In this document: positions 34,519-41,786 of the stretch, one piece after another
How the letters are laid out: every line of letters begins with the position of its first letter
How positions within the stretch are numbered: the first letter of the stretch is position 1
Origin: Sporolactobacillus putidus
GTDB lineage: Bacteria > Bacillota > Bacilli > Bacillales > Sporolactobacillaceae
DNA length: 64,000 bases
Direction of reading: 5' to 3'
Assembly: GCF_014647035.1 (NCBI RefSeq)
Contig: NZ_BMOK01000002.1
Coordinates: 248,001-312,000 of the forward strand
Notes under the pieces: generated by a model
What the model was told of the DNA's origin: nothing
Databases searched by the model: none
Seen by the model: only the letters and a program-made list of their open reading frames with translations
Position numbers and translations under genes: made by a program

Positions 34519-34923
34519 TTACTCTTTTTTAAGCCCTTCATTAAGGCGTTTTGCCATGTTTCGATTATATAGATAAAAATAGAGCCAAAGCATTAAATAA
34601 ATGAAAAAAAACCAGAAAAAAGACCAGAAGGGAAAATAGGTCAGCCACCCCAGTAACGTTCCCGCTATGAAAAATCCTATTAACATAAGCGGAAAATGAA
34701 TCGCAGTTTGCGCGGAAGGATTGATTTTTTCCCAGTTGTAAATGAATGATGTCACACAGCAATAAGCGCCGAATGCCATAGACCCAAGAAGTTCTTTCAT
34801 CATGAGCCCTGTGCTGAGAACCGGCAGTTGAAAATGCATAGCAATCATCAAATAAACAACAGTCGCAAGAGCCCCGATACCGAACCCGATCATTATTCTG
34901 TTAATGAGTTTCGAGATCCACAT
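34519..34923 (-). CDS. DUF3021-family membrane protein
   Basis: A 134-residue protein with four hydrophobic helices (IMIGFGIGALATVVYLMIAMHF, LLGSMAFGAYCCVTSFIYNW, FPLMLIGFFIAGTLLGWLTYF, FWSFFWFFFIYLMLWLYFYLY) and a basic tail. The pattern fits DUF3021, a family nearly always encoded beside a LytTR DNA-binding protein. It starts 12 bases after that gene ends. Such pairs act like the streptococcal LytTR regulatory systems, where the membrane partner restrains the regulator. That role is inferred here. Confidence 0.8.
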   Translation of the reverse strand: MWISKLINRIMIGFGIGALATVVYLMIAMHFQLPVLSTGLMMKELLGSMAFGAYCCVTSFIYNWEKINPSAQTAIHFPLMLIGFFIAGTLLGWLTYFPFWSFFWFFFIYLMLWLYFYLYNRNMAKRLNEGLKKE

Positions 34924-34935
34924 ACGATCCCCTCC

Positions 34936-35376
34936 CTAGTTAAATTTTTCTTTTAATTTTTTCACATACTTTCTCGAAACCGACGCTTTCCAGCCGTTTT
35001 TAAATTTTAAAATCAGATTCCCGCTGAACCCCGCCTCGAAATAATCCATCCAGTTGATATTTGCCAGGCAGTATTTGGAAATACGGACAAAATCACCGTT
35101 TCCCATGTTCTCCTCAAAATATTTCAGCGTTTCTCTATACTGGAATTTTTCTTTCCCGGAAACCGCAAAGCTTTTTCCGTTTTCTGAAACCATGTGAGAA
35201 ATTTGTTCAATCGGAAGAATATAGGAACGGTCCTCCTTTATAACTGAAACATAGTCTTTGGAATTGCCGTTCTCGACAATTTTCCGAATCTGTTCCACCT
35301 TATCGCCGATTTTTCTCACATTCATTCGAACCGTCTCTTCTTCGATATCAGGATTTACCGTAACGTACAGTCTCAT
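34936..35376 (-). CDS. LytTR-domain transcriptional regulator
   Basis: A 146-residue protein without receiver domain. Residues 1-45 are a short N-terminal part. Residues 50-146 form a LytTR DNA-binding domain (ILPIEQISHMVSENGKSFAVSG, FQYRETLKYFEENM, FVRISKYCLANINWMDYFEAGFSGNLILKFKNGWKASVSRKYVKKLK), including the typical hFxRxs+..lvNl and SRrY.k.lk elements. It is the first gene of a two-gene operon. TATAAT with an upstream inverted repeat (GGGCGT...) lies 30-40 bases before the start. LytTR/DUF3021 operons usually regulate themselves; the target and signal are unknown. Confidence 0.85.
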   Translation of the reverse strand: MRLYVTVNPDIEEETVRMNVRKIGDKVEQIRKIVENGNSKDYVSVIKEDRSYILPIEQISHMVSENGKSFAVSGKEKFQYRETLKYFEENMGNGDFVRISKYCLANINWMDYFEAGFSGNLILKFKNGWKASVSRKYVKKLKEKFN

Positions 35377-35500
35377 CGTTCCCCTCCCCCCTCAGCGTTC
35401 TTATTATATCGGGTGTCCGATTTTTACGCCCACTTTTTTTGTTAAGAGGTTCAATTGGCATACTCACAGGAAAATGACGCCCCTCGACCTGCCAGAAAAA

Positions 35501-35532
35501 GGGAAAAAAAAGCCCGGCATTTTCGCCGGTTC
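35501..35532 (-). terminator. Terminator after tnrA
   Basis: Minus-strand CCGGCGAAAATGCCGG hairpin followed by eight T. Confidence 0.85.
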
Positions 35533-35588
35533 AAACAAGTCCGCAACTCATCGATTATCTCATGCCATTAAAATACGGCAGCGGTTAC

Positions 35589-35921
35589 CTAATCCCTTTT
35601 ATTGAAATAGGCATTCAGCTGTCCGCGGATCATCCGTTCCCTGAATTTGCTGTCATATCGCTTGTTTTGATTTTTCTGCATTTCCTTGCGCAGTTCAGAT
35701 GTCTGCATGCCGTCTTCCATTTTGTTGGCAATATCCATTAAAGTTTCTACATCTGAAAAAGAATACTTGCGATTGCCACGATCAGAACGTTCAGGAAATA
35801 TCAGTTTTCTTTTCTCATAATAACGGATCTGACGCTCGCTCAGACCGGTCAGTTCACAAACTGTTCCTATTGAAATCACTTTTTTAAACAGATAGGCATC
35901 CTTTTGAGAGTGCGTGGCCAT
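35589..35921 (-). CDS. tnrA: MerR-family nitrogen regulator TnrA
   Basis: A 110-residue protein. An N-terminal MerR-type helix-turn-helix (VISIGTVCELTGLSERQIRYYEKRKLIFPERSDRGNRKYSFSDVETLMDIANKMEDG) is followed by a short helix and the C-terminal tail MIRGQLNAYFNKR. In TnrA, that QLNAxF tail binds feedback-inhibited glutamine synthetase. Length, tail and lack of a longer GlnR-type C-terminus favour TnrA over GlnR. It activates or represses nitrogen genes when nitrogen is limiting. A perfect TnrA box lies 209 bases upstream, with a MITE-like repeat copy lying between box and gene. Confidence 0.85.
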   Translation of the reverse strand: MATHSQKDAYLFKKVISIGTVCELTGLSERQIRYYEKRKLIFPERSDRGNRKYSFSDVETLMDIANKMEDGMQTSELRKEMQKNQNKRYDSKFRERMIRGQLNAYFNKRD

Positions 35922-35950
35922 TCAACGATCCTCCTTTCTGTTTTAACGTT

Positions 35951-36105
35951 CACTTAAGGAAAACTTGGCAAAGCGGGGCCTTTGGCACTGGCTGAGCCTT
36001 AGTTGCGGGGGCCAGGACGACCTAATGCCGAACATGCCGCAGGACGCGGCGATTTGTTCGGTCGCCCACACCATAATCCTTTAAATTTTATACTTTTTTA
36101 AAGTG
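35951..36105. repeat. MITE-like repeat, copy A
   Basis: About 155 bp, similar to 51118-51266 and (inverted) 49116-49258. The ends are imperfect inverted repeats: CACTTAAGGAAAACTT at the left and the complement CACTTTAAAAAAGTA at the right. The centre holds a hairpin, GCCGAACA-T-GCCGC / GCGGC-GATC-TGTTCGG. There is no open frame. It sits between tnrA and its putative operator. Confidence 0.8.
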
Positions 36106-36129
36106 TTAAAAAAAACACGGCATTTTCAT

Positions 36130-36146
36130 TGTAAGATAATATTACA
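36130..36146. promoter_or_regulatory. Perfect TnrA/GlnR operator
   Basis: TGTAAGATAATATTACA matches every defined position of the consensus TGTNANAWWWTNTNACA. It lies between divergent tnrA and the 45-residue ORF at 36282, and could serve either. About 50 bases away on the minus strand a TATAAA (36087-36092) lies inside the repeat copy; on the plus side no clear -10 is seen at the expected distance. Confidence 0.8.
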
Positions 36147-36281
36147 TCTAGAACACCGACTTGGCAATCGTATTGTCAGATATTCCGACATGTTATTAGA
36201 CTTCTCAATAAATTATTATTAAAATAAAAATGGAGAAAGAAAAATAAGAAACTGTAATTCAGTTTTTCAGGAGGCAGGGGC

Positions 36282-36419
36282 ATGAATCAGGAACAAGTCA
36301 AACGTCTGGCAGAAAAAATTATTCAGCTCGACATCAAACGCGACGAATTATACGAAGAATTGATTGTCATCAGCGGCGGACGTGCATCGGAAGTCCTCAG
36401 GTCGGTGCAAAATCACTGA
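36282..36419 (+). CDS. Unrecognised 45-residue protein downstream of the TnrA box
   Basis: It starts MNQEQVKRLAEKIIQLDI and ends RSVQNH. The composition is charged and helical, with no membrane segment. CAGGAGG is placed 9 bases before ATG, so translation is credible. Length and helix-loop-helix character are a little like Spo0E-type aspartyl phosphatases, but the SXXXD signature is not present, so I do not assign it. Position 140 bases after a TnrA operator hints at nitrogen control. Confidence 0.55.
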   Translation: MNQEQVKRLAEKIIQLDIKRDELYEELIVISGGRASEVLRSVQNH

Positions 36420-36493
36420 CCGCGCTGCCGGAACTGACGTCATTCTGTTTTCCTGAACCGATCAAGATGGACTTTAAGAGGAGAGATCATGTT

Positions 36494-36652
36494 ATGCCCA
36501 ATCATTTTCAGAATGCAAATGAGCAGAAAAAAGATGATCTGATCGTAAAATTACTGGACAGAGGAATATATAAAACCAAGAATCAGCAGCTGTACGAGTT
36601 ATCTTTAAGTGAACTGGAACACGCCTACCAGCAAATAGCCAAAGCTCATTAA
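36494..36652 (+). CDS. Fur-regulated basic protein A-like small protein
   Basis: A 52-residue protein: MPNHFQNANEQKKDDLI, then VKLLDRGIYKTKNQQLYELSLSELEHAYQQI. The core L(L/I)..GIYK...QLYELSLSELE is the signature I associate with FbpA-type small proteins, which in B. subtilis cooperate with the FsrA RNA in iron-sparing. No Fur box was found nearby. I use the ATG at 36494, 10 bases after AGGAG; an ATG nine codons earlier lacks a site. A terminator follows. Confidence 0.55.
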   Translation: MPNHFQNANEQKKDDLIVKLLDRGIYKTKNQQLYELSLSELEHAYQQIAKAH

Positions 36653-36668
36653 GGAAAACAAACAGCTT

Positions 36669-36702
36669 AAAAACCGGGAGGACATGGCACCTTCCGGTTT
36701 TT
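36669..36702 (+). terminator. Terminator after the FbpA-like gene
   Basis: AAAAACCGGGAGG / CCTTCCGGTTTTT stem-loop. Confidence 0.8.
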
Positions 36703-36742
36703 GTATTGATCTTTTTATAAATAGTAGATGGAATCATCCGGA

Positions 36743-37012
36743 TCATATTTCAAAAAGGCTCAGCTGCTCTTCCCCTCCGTTCAGCCTTGTATAGGCAGCC
36801 TCCATTTTTGCGTAAAGATCCCCAAAAAAGCGCTGGGGAATATGTTCCAGGAAACCGCAGTCGCCGAAAAACTCAACGTAATCCTGATCCATCAGTTCAT
36901 CAAATGAATTCAGCACACCCGGTTTTGGATGAAAGGTGCCGTCGAAATAACCCGCGTAGGCATCCATAGGCGCGACAGGAGCTTTGTATGCAAAAATATA
37001 AAGTTTGTTCAT
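36743..37012 (-). CDS. Unrecognised 89-residue protein
   Basis: It starts MNKLYIFAYKAPVAPMDAYAG and ends GGEEQLSLFEI. It is acidic and aromatic-rich (YAGYFDGTFHPKPGVLNSF, DYVEFFGDCGFLEHIPQRFF), with no membrane segment or known motif. The terminal QLSLFEI resembles a clamp-binding QLxLF peptide, which may be coincidence. GGAGAG lies about 11 bases before the chosen ATG. It is followed in tandem by nothing obvious and preceded by the hydrolase gene 33 bases away, so the two may be co-transcribed. Confidence 0.55.
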   Translation of the reverse strand: MNKLYIFAYKAPVAPMDAYAGYFDGTFHPKPGVLNSFDELMDQDYVEFFGDCGFLEHIPQRFFGDLYAKMEAAYTRLNGGEEQLSLFEI

Positions 37013-37045
37013 GATAACCAACTCTCCTTCTGAAACAACGTCGGC

Positions 37046-37663
37046 TCAATCAGACACCTTTCCCGTCGATGCTTCTTCCGGCGAAATCCGGCTTGCGGCG
37101 TCTGAAAAAGGGAGCGTGCTGCCGAGACAGACGTCAATCATCCATGGCCATGGCCCGTATCCGGACTTGACATTGATGTGCCCCATGCCGGGAAGTATTA
37201 GACAGGGAACACCGTACTCAAAATATTGAGAAACCGAGTTTTTTGGAAGAAAAGGATCGGTTGAAGAGGTTACAATCAACGTTCTGTCCGCGCCTTCCGC
37301 TAGAGCCGAAGTATTTTCGGGAAGCGGGAAAAAATCCTTAATGGCTTCCTCGTCCAGAAACCGGGAGGGGGGACAAACGAGGATGGCTTTGCTCACTTTT
37401 CTTTTTAAACACTGTGCCGCATAGTGAATCCAGAGCATGCATCCGAGACTATGCGCAATAACAACCAGTTTTTCCTTTTCCGGAATTGACGCCATGACGT
37501 CGTTCAGCTGAGCGAGCCAAATGGCTTTCCGGGGACGGTCCCAGTCGGGAAATTGAGGAAAACAGACGCGTTCCCCCCTTGCCTTCAGTTCATGAAACAG
37601 CCATTCCTGCCAGTGGCCGCCCGTACTTCCGCCAAGACCGTGCAGGATCAGGAAATTCGTCAT
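37046..37663 (-). CDS. RBBP9/YdeN-family alpha/beta hydrolase
   Basis: A 205-residue serine hydrolase. It opens with FLILHGLGGSTGGHWQEWLFHEL (oxyanion strand and HG motif) and carries the nucleophile elbow AHSLGC (GxSxG-like, as in RBBP9/YdeN). The late Asp (STDPFLP) and His (GMGHIN) complete the triad. Members hydrolyse small esters, but natural substrates are unknown. The start is the ATG with GAGGTG eight bases upstream. It lies 33 bases before the 89-residue protein gene in transcription order. Confidence 0.85.
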   Translation of the reverse strand: MTNFLILHGLGGSTGGHWQEWLFHELKARGERVCFPQFPDWDRPRKAIWLAQLNDVMASIPEKEKLVVIAHSLGCMLWIHYAAQCLKRKVSKAILVCPPSRFLDEEAIKDFFPLPENTSALAEGADRTLIVTSSTDPFLPKNSVSQYFEYGVPCLILPGMGHINVKSGYGPWPWMIDVCLGSTLPFSDAASRISPEEASTGKVSD

Positions 37664-37747
37664 CACCAGCACCTCATTCTTCTGAAGATTTAAACAAACC
37701 CATTTAACTGCTGGGTTTACAATAAATTTAAAATTATTATAACATAA

Positions 37748-37784
37748 TAAAAACGGATCCCAACGGCTCGGATCGCGTTTTTTT
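37748..37784 (-). terminator. Terminator after pgpA
   Basis: Minus-strand AAACGCGATCC / GGATCCGTTTTT stem with T run. It lies right at the pgpA stop. Confidence 0.75.
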
Positions 37785-37788
37785 ATTT

Positions 37789-38388
37789 CTATCTTTTTTT
37801 AGGTAGGCGCCGCTCTTCCTGATCTCTTACACGGTGAGCCAGCCTGCTCGACGCATCGGCGGCAATGCTGCAAACAATGTCATCAAGAAACGTATTGACT
37901 TTACCGTGTTTTTCCTGATCAAGCCGCCCGATAATTTTCGGTTTGACTTTATCCAGATAACCGAACGTCGTTGCTGCGATGCTGCCGAAACTGGAAACCG
38001 CTCCCAATGCAATCGTTTCATCGACGCCGAACAGACCTTCATCTTGATCGACCAGAGACTGAAGAGGCTCGGACAGCATTTTTTTCTCGGCCAGCTTATC
38101 GAGTTCGATACCGACGAGAATAGCATGCTGAAGTTCGCGTTTTGCCAGGGCGCCTCTCACATTTTCCACGCAAGCCTCCATGGTCAGTCCTGCCATAAAC
38201 GGTGTCTGCAGATCAAAAACAATTTCGGCAATATCCTCAACAGCCACACCGCGTTCCTTCAGCGCATTTTCCGCTGCTTCAGACACAGCGTGGGAGGTTA
38301 CTCTTTTTTTATGGCCCGAATAGAAAGTGGCATCTTTCGGCAATCCGGGAGCATAGGTCAGGCTTTTTGTAAATTCCTGTTCACTCAT
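37789..38388 (-). CDS. pgpA: Phosphatidylglycerophosphatase A (YutG-like)
   Basis: A 199-residue protein. The C-terminal part is the PgpA domain (EGLFGVDETIALGAVSSFGSIAATTFGYLDKVKPKIIGRLD, then NTFLDDIVCSIAADASSRLAHR), with the GSI and FLDD segments typical of this family. The middle part (VEDIAEIVFDLQTPFMAGLTMEACVENVRGALAKRELQHAILVGIELD) matches YutG of B. subtilis. It dephosphorylates phosphatidylglycerol phosphate, the step before phosphatidylglycerol, the glycerol phosphate donor for lipoteichoic acid. No clear membrane helices are visible, as in the Bacillus orthologue. Confidence 0.88.
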   Translation of the reverse strand: MSEQEFTKSLTYAPGLPKDATFYSGHKKRVTSHAVSEAAENALKERGVAVEDIAEIVFDLQTPFMAGLTMEACVENVRGALAKRELQHAILVGIELDKLAEKKMLSEPLQSLVDQDEGLFGVDETIALGAVSSFGSIAATTFGYLDKVKPKIIGRLDQEKHGKVNTFLDDIVCSIAADASSRLAHRVRDQEERRLPKKR

Positions 38389-38550
38389 AAATTGATTTCT
38401 CCTTTCGATGCAAGCCGCTCATATTATTATTTTTCGGATGTGAGCTGAATTTTTATGCCTGCACATCCATTGATTAAAACGATGCGCAGTTCCCCGTTGT
38501 CCATTTTATGCTACTATGAAAGAAAAAATGAATCGTTGGAGGGGCAAGAG

Positions 38551-39279
38551 ATGAAACTTCAGGGAAAAATGTCGGACATGGCGGTTGAAAGCAAGTTCCT
38601 GATGCGAACGCTTCCCGTGATCCGCTACCTTCCCCCAGGCTACGACCCGGATCGGAAATATCCTTTATTAATTGCGCAGGACGGACGCGACTATCTGCAA
38701 ATCGGCCGGCTTTTCAGCACGGCGGATGAATGGATCAGCAAGACCATTATCCGGCCAATGGTCGTTGTCGCAATCCCCTATGAAAATCCCAAATCACGCT
38801 GGCAATTGTACCATCCCGACGGTTCGATGCGCCCTTCGTATCTTCGCGCACTTTCCGAAGAAGTTGTGCCGCGGATCACGGAGCAGATTTCGATTGACTC
38901 CGATCCCGAGAGCCGTACGTTGATCGGGGACTCGCTCGGCGGAACAGTCTCGCTAATGGCGGCGCTTGGACGGCCCGATCTGTTCCACGGCGTCATCATG
39001 CAGTCACCCTATGTTAATGAACAGATCATTGAACAAATCAGATCCGCCGGGGCTGTCCGTACTCTGTCTATCTATCACTCGATTGGAAGAGGAGAGACGG
39101 CTGTCCGAACCACACGGGGAACTGTAGAGAATTTTCTCCGCCCGAATCAGGTGCTTCATCAAACCTTGAGCACGTACAAACCGAGTCACTATACCTTCCA
39201 TGAGCTGGACGGCGACCACACGTGGCGTTCTTGGAAACCCGATGTTCGCAGTGCTCTGCTTGAAAGGTTTTCGGTGTAG
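38551..39279 (+). CDS. Esterase-D/YjcH-type alpha/beta hydrolase
   Basis: A 242-residue protein of the putative esterase (PF00756-type) group. It has RYLPPGYDPDRKYPLLIAQDGRDY, the nucleophile elbow GDSLGG, YHSIGRGE and ELDGDHTWRSW (terminal His). The substrate is unknown. GGAGGGG lies 6-8 bases before the ATG at 38551; 32 further codons open upstream have no ribosome site. It is transcribed away from pgpA; no clear terminator follows. Confidence 0.82.
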   Translation: MKLQGKMSDMAVESKFLMRTLPVIRYLPPGYDPDRKYPLLIAQDGRDYLQIGRLFSTADEWISKTIIRPMVVVAIPYENPKSRWQLYHPDGSMRPSYLRALSEEVVPRITEQISIDSDPESRTLIGDSLGGTVSLMAALGRPDLFHGVIMQSPYVNEQIIEQIRSAGAVRTLSIYHSIGRGETAVRTTRGTVENFLRPNQVLHQTLSTYKPSHYTFHELDGDHTWRSWKPDVRSALLERFSV

Positions 39280-39495
39280 GCGCATCGCTATCATAGCTCA
39301 AAGCCCTGCTTTGAAGCAAGGAGAAGGGTTCACTCTGGGAAAAGAAAATATTTTAAAACCAGGAACCCTTGTTCTCGATGATAAAAAACCCGGTGACTTA
39401 AGCTGCTGTCCTGCATAAAAAAACGTCCGCGGTCAATCCTAAATTAGATGAACGGCGCAGCCAAGTCTTTCGGCATACAAGAGGGGGTCCGGGAA

Positions 39496-40182
39496 GTGGA
39501 ATCGTTTTTATCCATCATTGTGGAATTGACTGTCGGCTTGTTCAGCCTGCTGCTGCTCACAAAAGTGATGGGGAGGGCCTCTATGTCCGAGGCCACCCCC
39601 TTTGATTTTATCGCGATGATCGTCGTTGGTGATTTTGTCAGCGATGCGATTTATGATCCGGAAGCCAACATTTTTAAAGTGCTGTTTGCGATCATGTTCT
39701 GGGGTATCCTGATCTTTCTGATTGATTTTATCACCCTGAAATTCAATCGTTCACGCGGCTTCTTTGAGAGTCAGCCGGCGATTGTGATCAGCGGAGGAAT
39801 TGTGGATCGGAATGTCCTGAAAAAGAATAAAGTGGACATGAACCATCTCCAGATGCTGCTTCGCGACAGGAATGTTTTTTCATTTCGTGAAATTGAATAT
39901 GCCATTCTTGAGCCAAACGGGAAAATCTCCGTGATAAAAAAGCCGGAACTTGATATGGTGACAAGGGCCGATCTTCGCCTTCCCGGCCACACGGTCTCCC
40001 TGCCCGCCACCTTTATCAGTGACGGAGTCATCATCCGAAGAAACCTCAAAAAAGCGGGCAAAACCGAGCAATGGCTGCGCGATGAATTAAAAAGAAAGGG
40101 AATAGAGGATCCGAAACGGGTGATGATCGCAGAATGGCGCCCGGAAGACGGACTCTTTGTCCAGACCATCCATCCGTCCTGA
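39496..40182 (+). CDS. DUF421 (YetF/YdfR-like) membrane protein
   Basis: A 228-residue protein with three N-terminal helices (FLSIIVELTVGLFSLLLLTKVMGR, FDFIAMIVVGDFVSDAIYD, VLFAIMFWGILIFLIDFITL) followed by the cytosolic DUF421 domain (RGFFESQPAIVISGGIVDRNVLKKNKVDMNHLQMLLRDRNVFSFREIEYAILEPNGKISVIKK). YetF-type proteins are linked to spore and envelope biology, but no activity is established. I use GTG at 39496, preceded by GGGGGTCCGGG; an ATG at 39448 has no site. Confidence 0.82.
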   Translation: MESFLSIIVELTVGLFSLLLLTKVMGRASMSEATPFDFIAMIVVGDFVSDAIYDPEANIFKVLFAIMFWGILIFLIDFITLKFNRSRGFFESQPAIVISGGIVDRNVLKKNKVDMNHLQMLLRDRNVFSFREIEYAILEPNGKISVIKKPELDMVTRADLRLPGHTVSLPATFISDGVIIRRNLKKAGKTEQWLRDELKRKGIEDPKRVMIAEWRPEDGLFVQTIHPS

Positions 40183-40252
40183 AGGGTTTTCGACAAAGAA
40201 AGAGGACGCAGCCAAGGTCACCGGCCCGCCCTTTTTAATAATATCTTTATTG

Positions 40253-40495
40253 TTATTTCTCCGTCTCGTGTTTTTCTTCCTTGGGTTCTTCTGTTTCTTC
40301 CACTGTCCTTGGAAGCGGGAAACCCCAGAAATCGCGGACGAACCTGCCTCTTTCATTTTCAGGACCAGGAAAACCGGGTCTCCCCAAAAACGGCGGCCGG
40401 TGCTCCCTTTCCGGTTGAAAAATCACTTCATCCGCCTTAATCACCAACTTATCCACGTGAATGGTTTTTGGTTCTTTTTTCTTATCTTCTGCCAT
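40253..40495 (-). CDS. Unrecognised 80-residue charged protein
   Basis: It starts MAEDKKKEPKTIHVDKLVIKADEVIF and ends with an acidic tail EETEEPKEEKHETEK. The middle is Pro/Gly/Arg-rich (PPFLGRPGFPGPENERGRF). It is soluble and probably partly disordered. AGGAGGAG precedes the ATG by about 8 bases, so it is very likely expressed. It lies next to two other unrecognised minus-strand genes and fabI. In B. subtilis the fabI neighbourhood carries coat genes, so a spore-surface role is conceivable but unproven. Confidence 0.65.
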   Translation of the reverse strand: MAEDKKKEPKTIHVDKLVIKADEVIFQPEREHRPPFLGRPGFPGPENERGRFVRDFWGFPLPRTVEETEEPKEEKHETEK

Positions 40496-40557
40496 TTTTT
40501 ATCTCCTCCTGGGATGGTTTCGTGACACTATATGCTGGCGCCCTTTAAACTGTGCGG

Positions 40558-41550
40558 TCAGCCGCCTAAACCGTAATGAAATGAGGCGTTAATCAGAATT
40601 TGATTGGCGCATTTGATCTTGTAGGTGCCCTCGTTAAAAAAGACGAAACATTCTACATGAAGTGTGTTAGCGTACTGATAATCAAACGGAATCTGAAAGT
40701 CGTTAAATGTTATGATCTTACCGGGACCGACAATCAGCTGATCAGACGGACGGATCCAGATATCGCCGTCTTTTCTCTCCCCATCCGACCCGTCGCTGTC
40801 CATAATCACCCACCTGACCTGCCCGCCCGCATCATCCTCCGCCAGCGGATCCTCCTCCCGGTAAACGCGTCCCTTCAGATTAGCGGCGTCTTCCGGATGG
40901 AAACGAAAGCAGAGCACCGGCGATTCCAAGGAAGCCGTTCCCGTATTTTCAATCAGGACCTGTCCCCGAACCAGACTTTTTCTTTCATCCAGGATCCAGG
41001 TGTAATCCAAAAGCGCGGTCGCCCGGTATTCAGGCTGCCCGGTTTCTCCTTCCGCCCCCTCTGTCGACGGCTCCCTTACTTTTTCCCTCTCGCTTTTCAA
41101 ACGCTTTTCAAGGATAGCGAGCCGTCTTTCGTATACAGCAATCCGTTTCTCCTTGTCGTTGAGCTGCCCCTGGACTTCTGAAAGAAGCTGTTCATATCCT
41201 TTCACGCGATAGCGGTAAGTCTCGATTGAAATATCGGAGTCCGACCGTTGAGTTTTTTCCAGATCGGCTATGCGTTTTTCGAATTCAGCGTGATGTTCCT
41301 GCGCTTCCTGATACTTTTGCAGAAGATCATGATAATCGTTTTTTAGCGAACCGAGGCGATCTTCGGCTTCCTGAAGAATGGTGCCGGACTGCTTCTCCTT
41401 TAGCCGTAAATCCTTCAGTTCTTGTTTGAGCTGCAGCGCCTCTTCCCTGGCGAAGATTATTTCCTGCTCGAGTCTCAGCGCCTTATCCCGGTAGAATTTT
41501 TGTCTGTCGGCAAGTGAGGCCATGTTCAACGTGTTCTTTTGATCAGCCAA
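40558..41550 (-). CDS. Unrecognised coiled-coil protein with C-terminal beta domain
   Basis: A 330-residue soluble protein. Residues 10-160 are a long coiled coil (heptads rich in Glu, Leu, Lys, Gln; FYRDKALRLEQEIIFAREEALQLKQELKDLR onward). Residues 185-330 look like a beta-sandwich (TALLDYTWILDERKSLVRGQVLIENTGTASLESPVLCFRF, then WIRPSDQLIVGPGKIITFNDFQIPF, ECFVFFNEG). The start is TTG at 41550, because AAGGAGGG lies 8-9 bases upstream, while the later ATG has no site. No family is recognised. It lies between the 80-residue and the 250-residue genes. Confidence 0.65.
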   Translation of the reverse strand: MADQKNTLNMASLADRQKFYRDKALRLEQEIIFAREEALQLKQELKDLRLKEKQSGTILQEAEDRLGSLKNDYHDLLQKYQEAQEHHAEFEKRIADLEKTQRSDSDISIETYRYRVKGYEQLLSEVQGQLNDKEKRIAVYERRLAILEKRLKSEREKVREPSTEGAEGETGQPEYRATALLDYTWILDERKSLVRGQVLIENTGTASLESPVLCFRFHPEDAANLKGRVYREEDPLAEDDAGGQVRWVIMDSDGSDGERKDGDIWIRPSDQLIVGPGKIITFNDFQIPFDYQYANTLHVECFVFFNEGTYKIKCANQILINASFHYGLGG

Positions 41551-41698
41551 AGCGGGCGCCCTCCTTAAGATGTCTTCTTCTGAAATCAGTATATGAATGG
41601 CGCCTCTTATCATTGCCTGCCCAATTTTTGTTCCCGGCTTTGAGCCGTCCGCAAAATCTCGCGGCAGGATACAACCGGCAGCTGAGCATGATGTTAAT

Positions 41699-41741
41699 AA
41701 AAAACATCAAGGCAGGATTCTTCCCCGCTCTTGATGCTTTT
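41699..41741 (-). terminator. Terminator after the 250-residue gene
   Basis: Minus-strand AGCATCAAG / CTTGATGTTTTTT. A second hairpin (GAGGCCG / CGGCCTC) lies between it and the stop codon. Confidence 0.75.
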
Positions 41742-41786
41742 GATCCTAACGCTTTACCCGAGGCCGACAGGACCCGGCCTCAAGTC

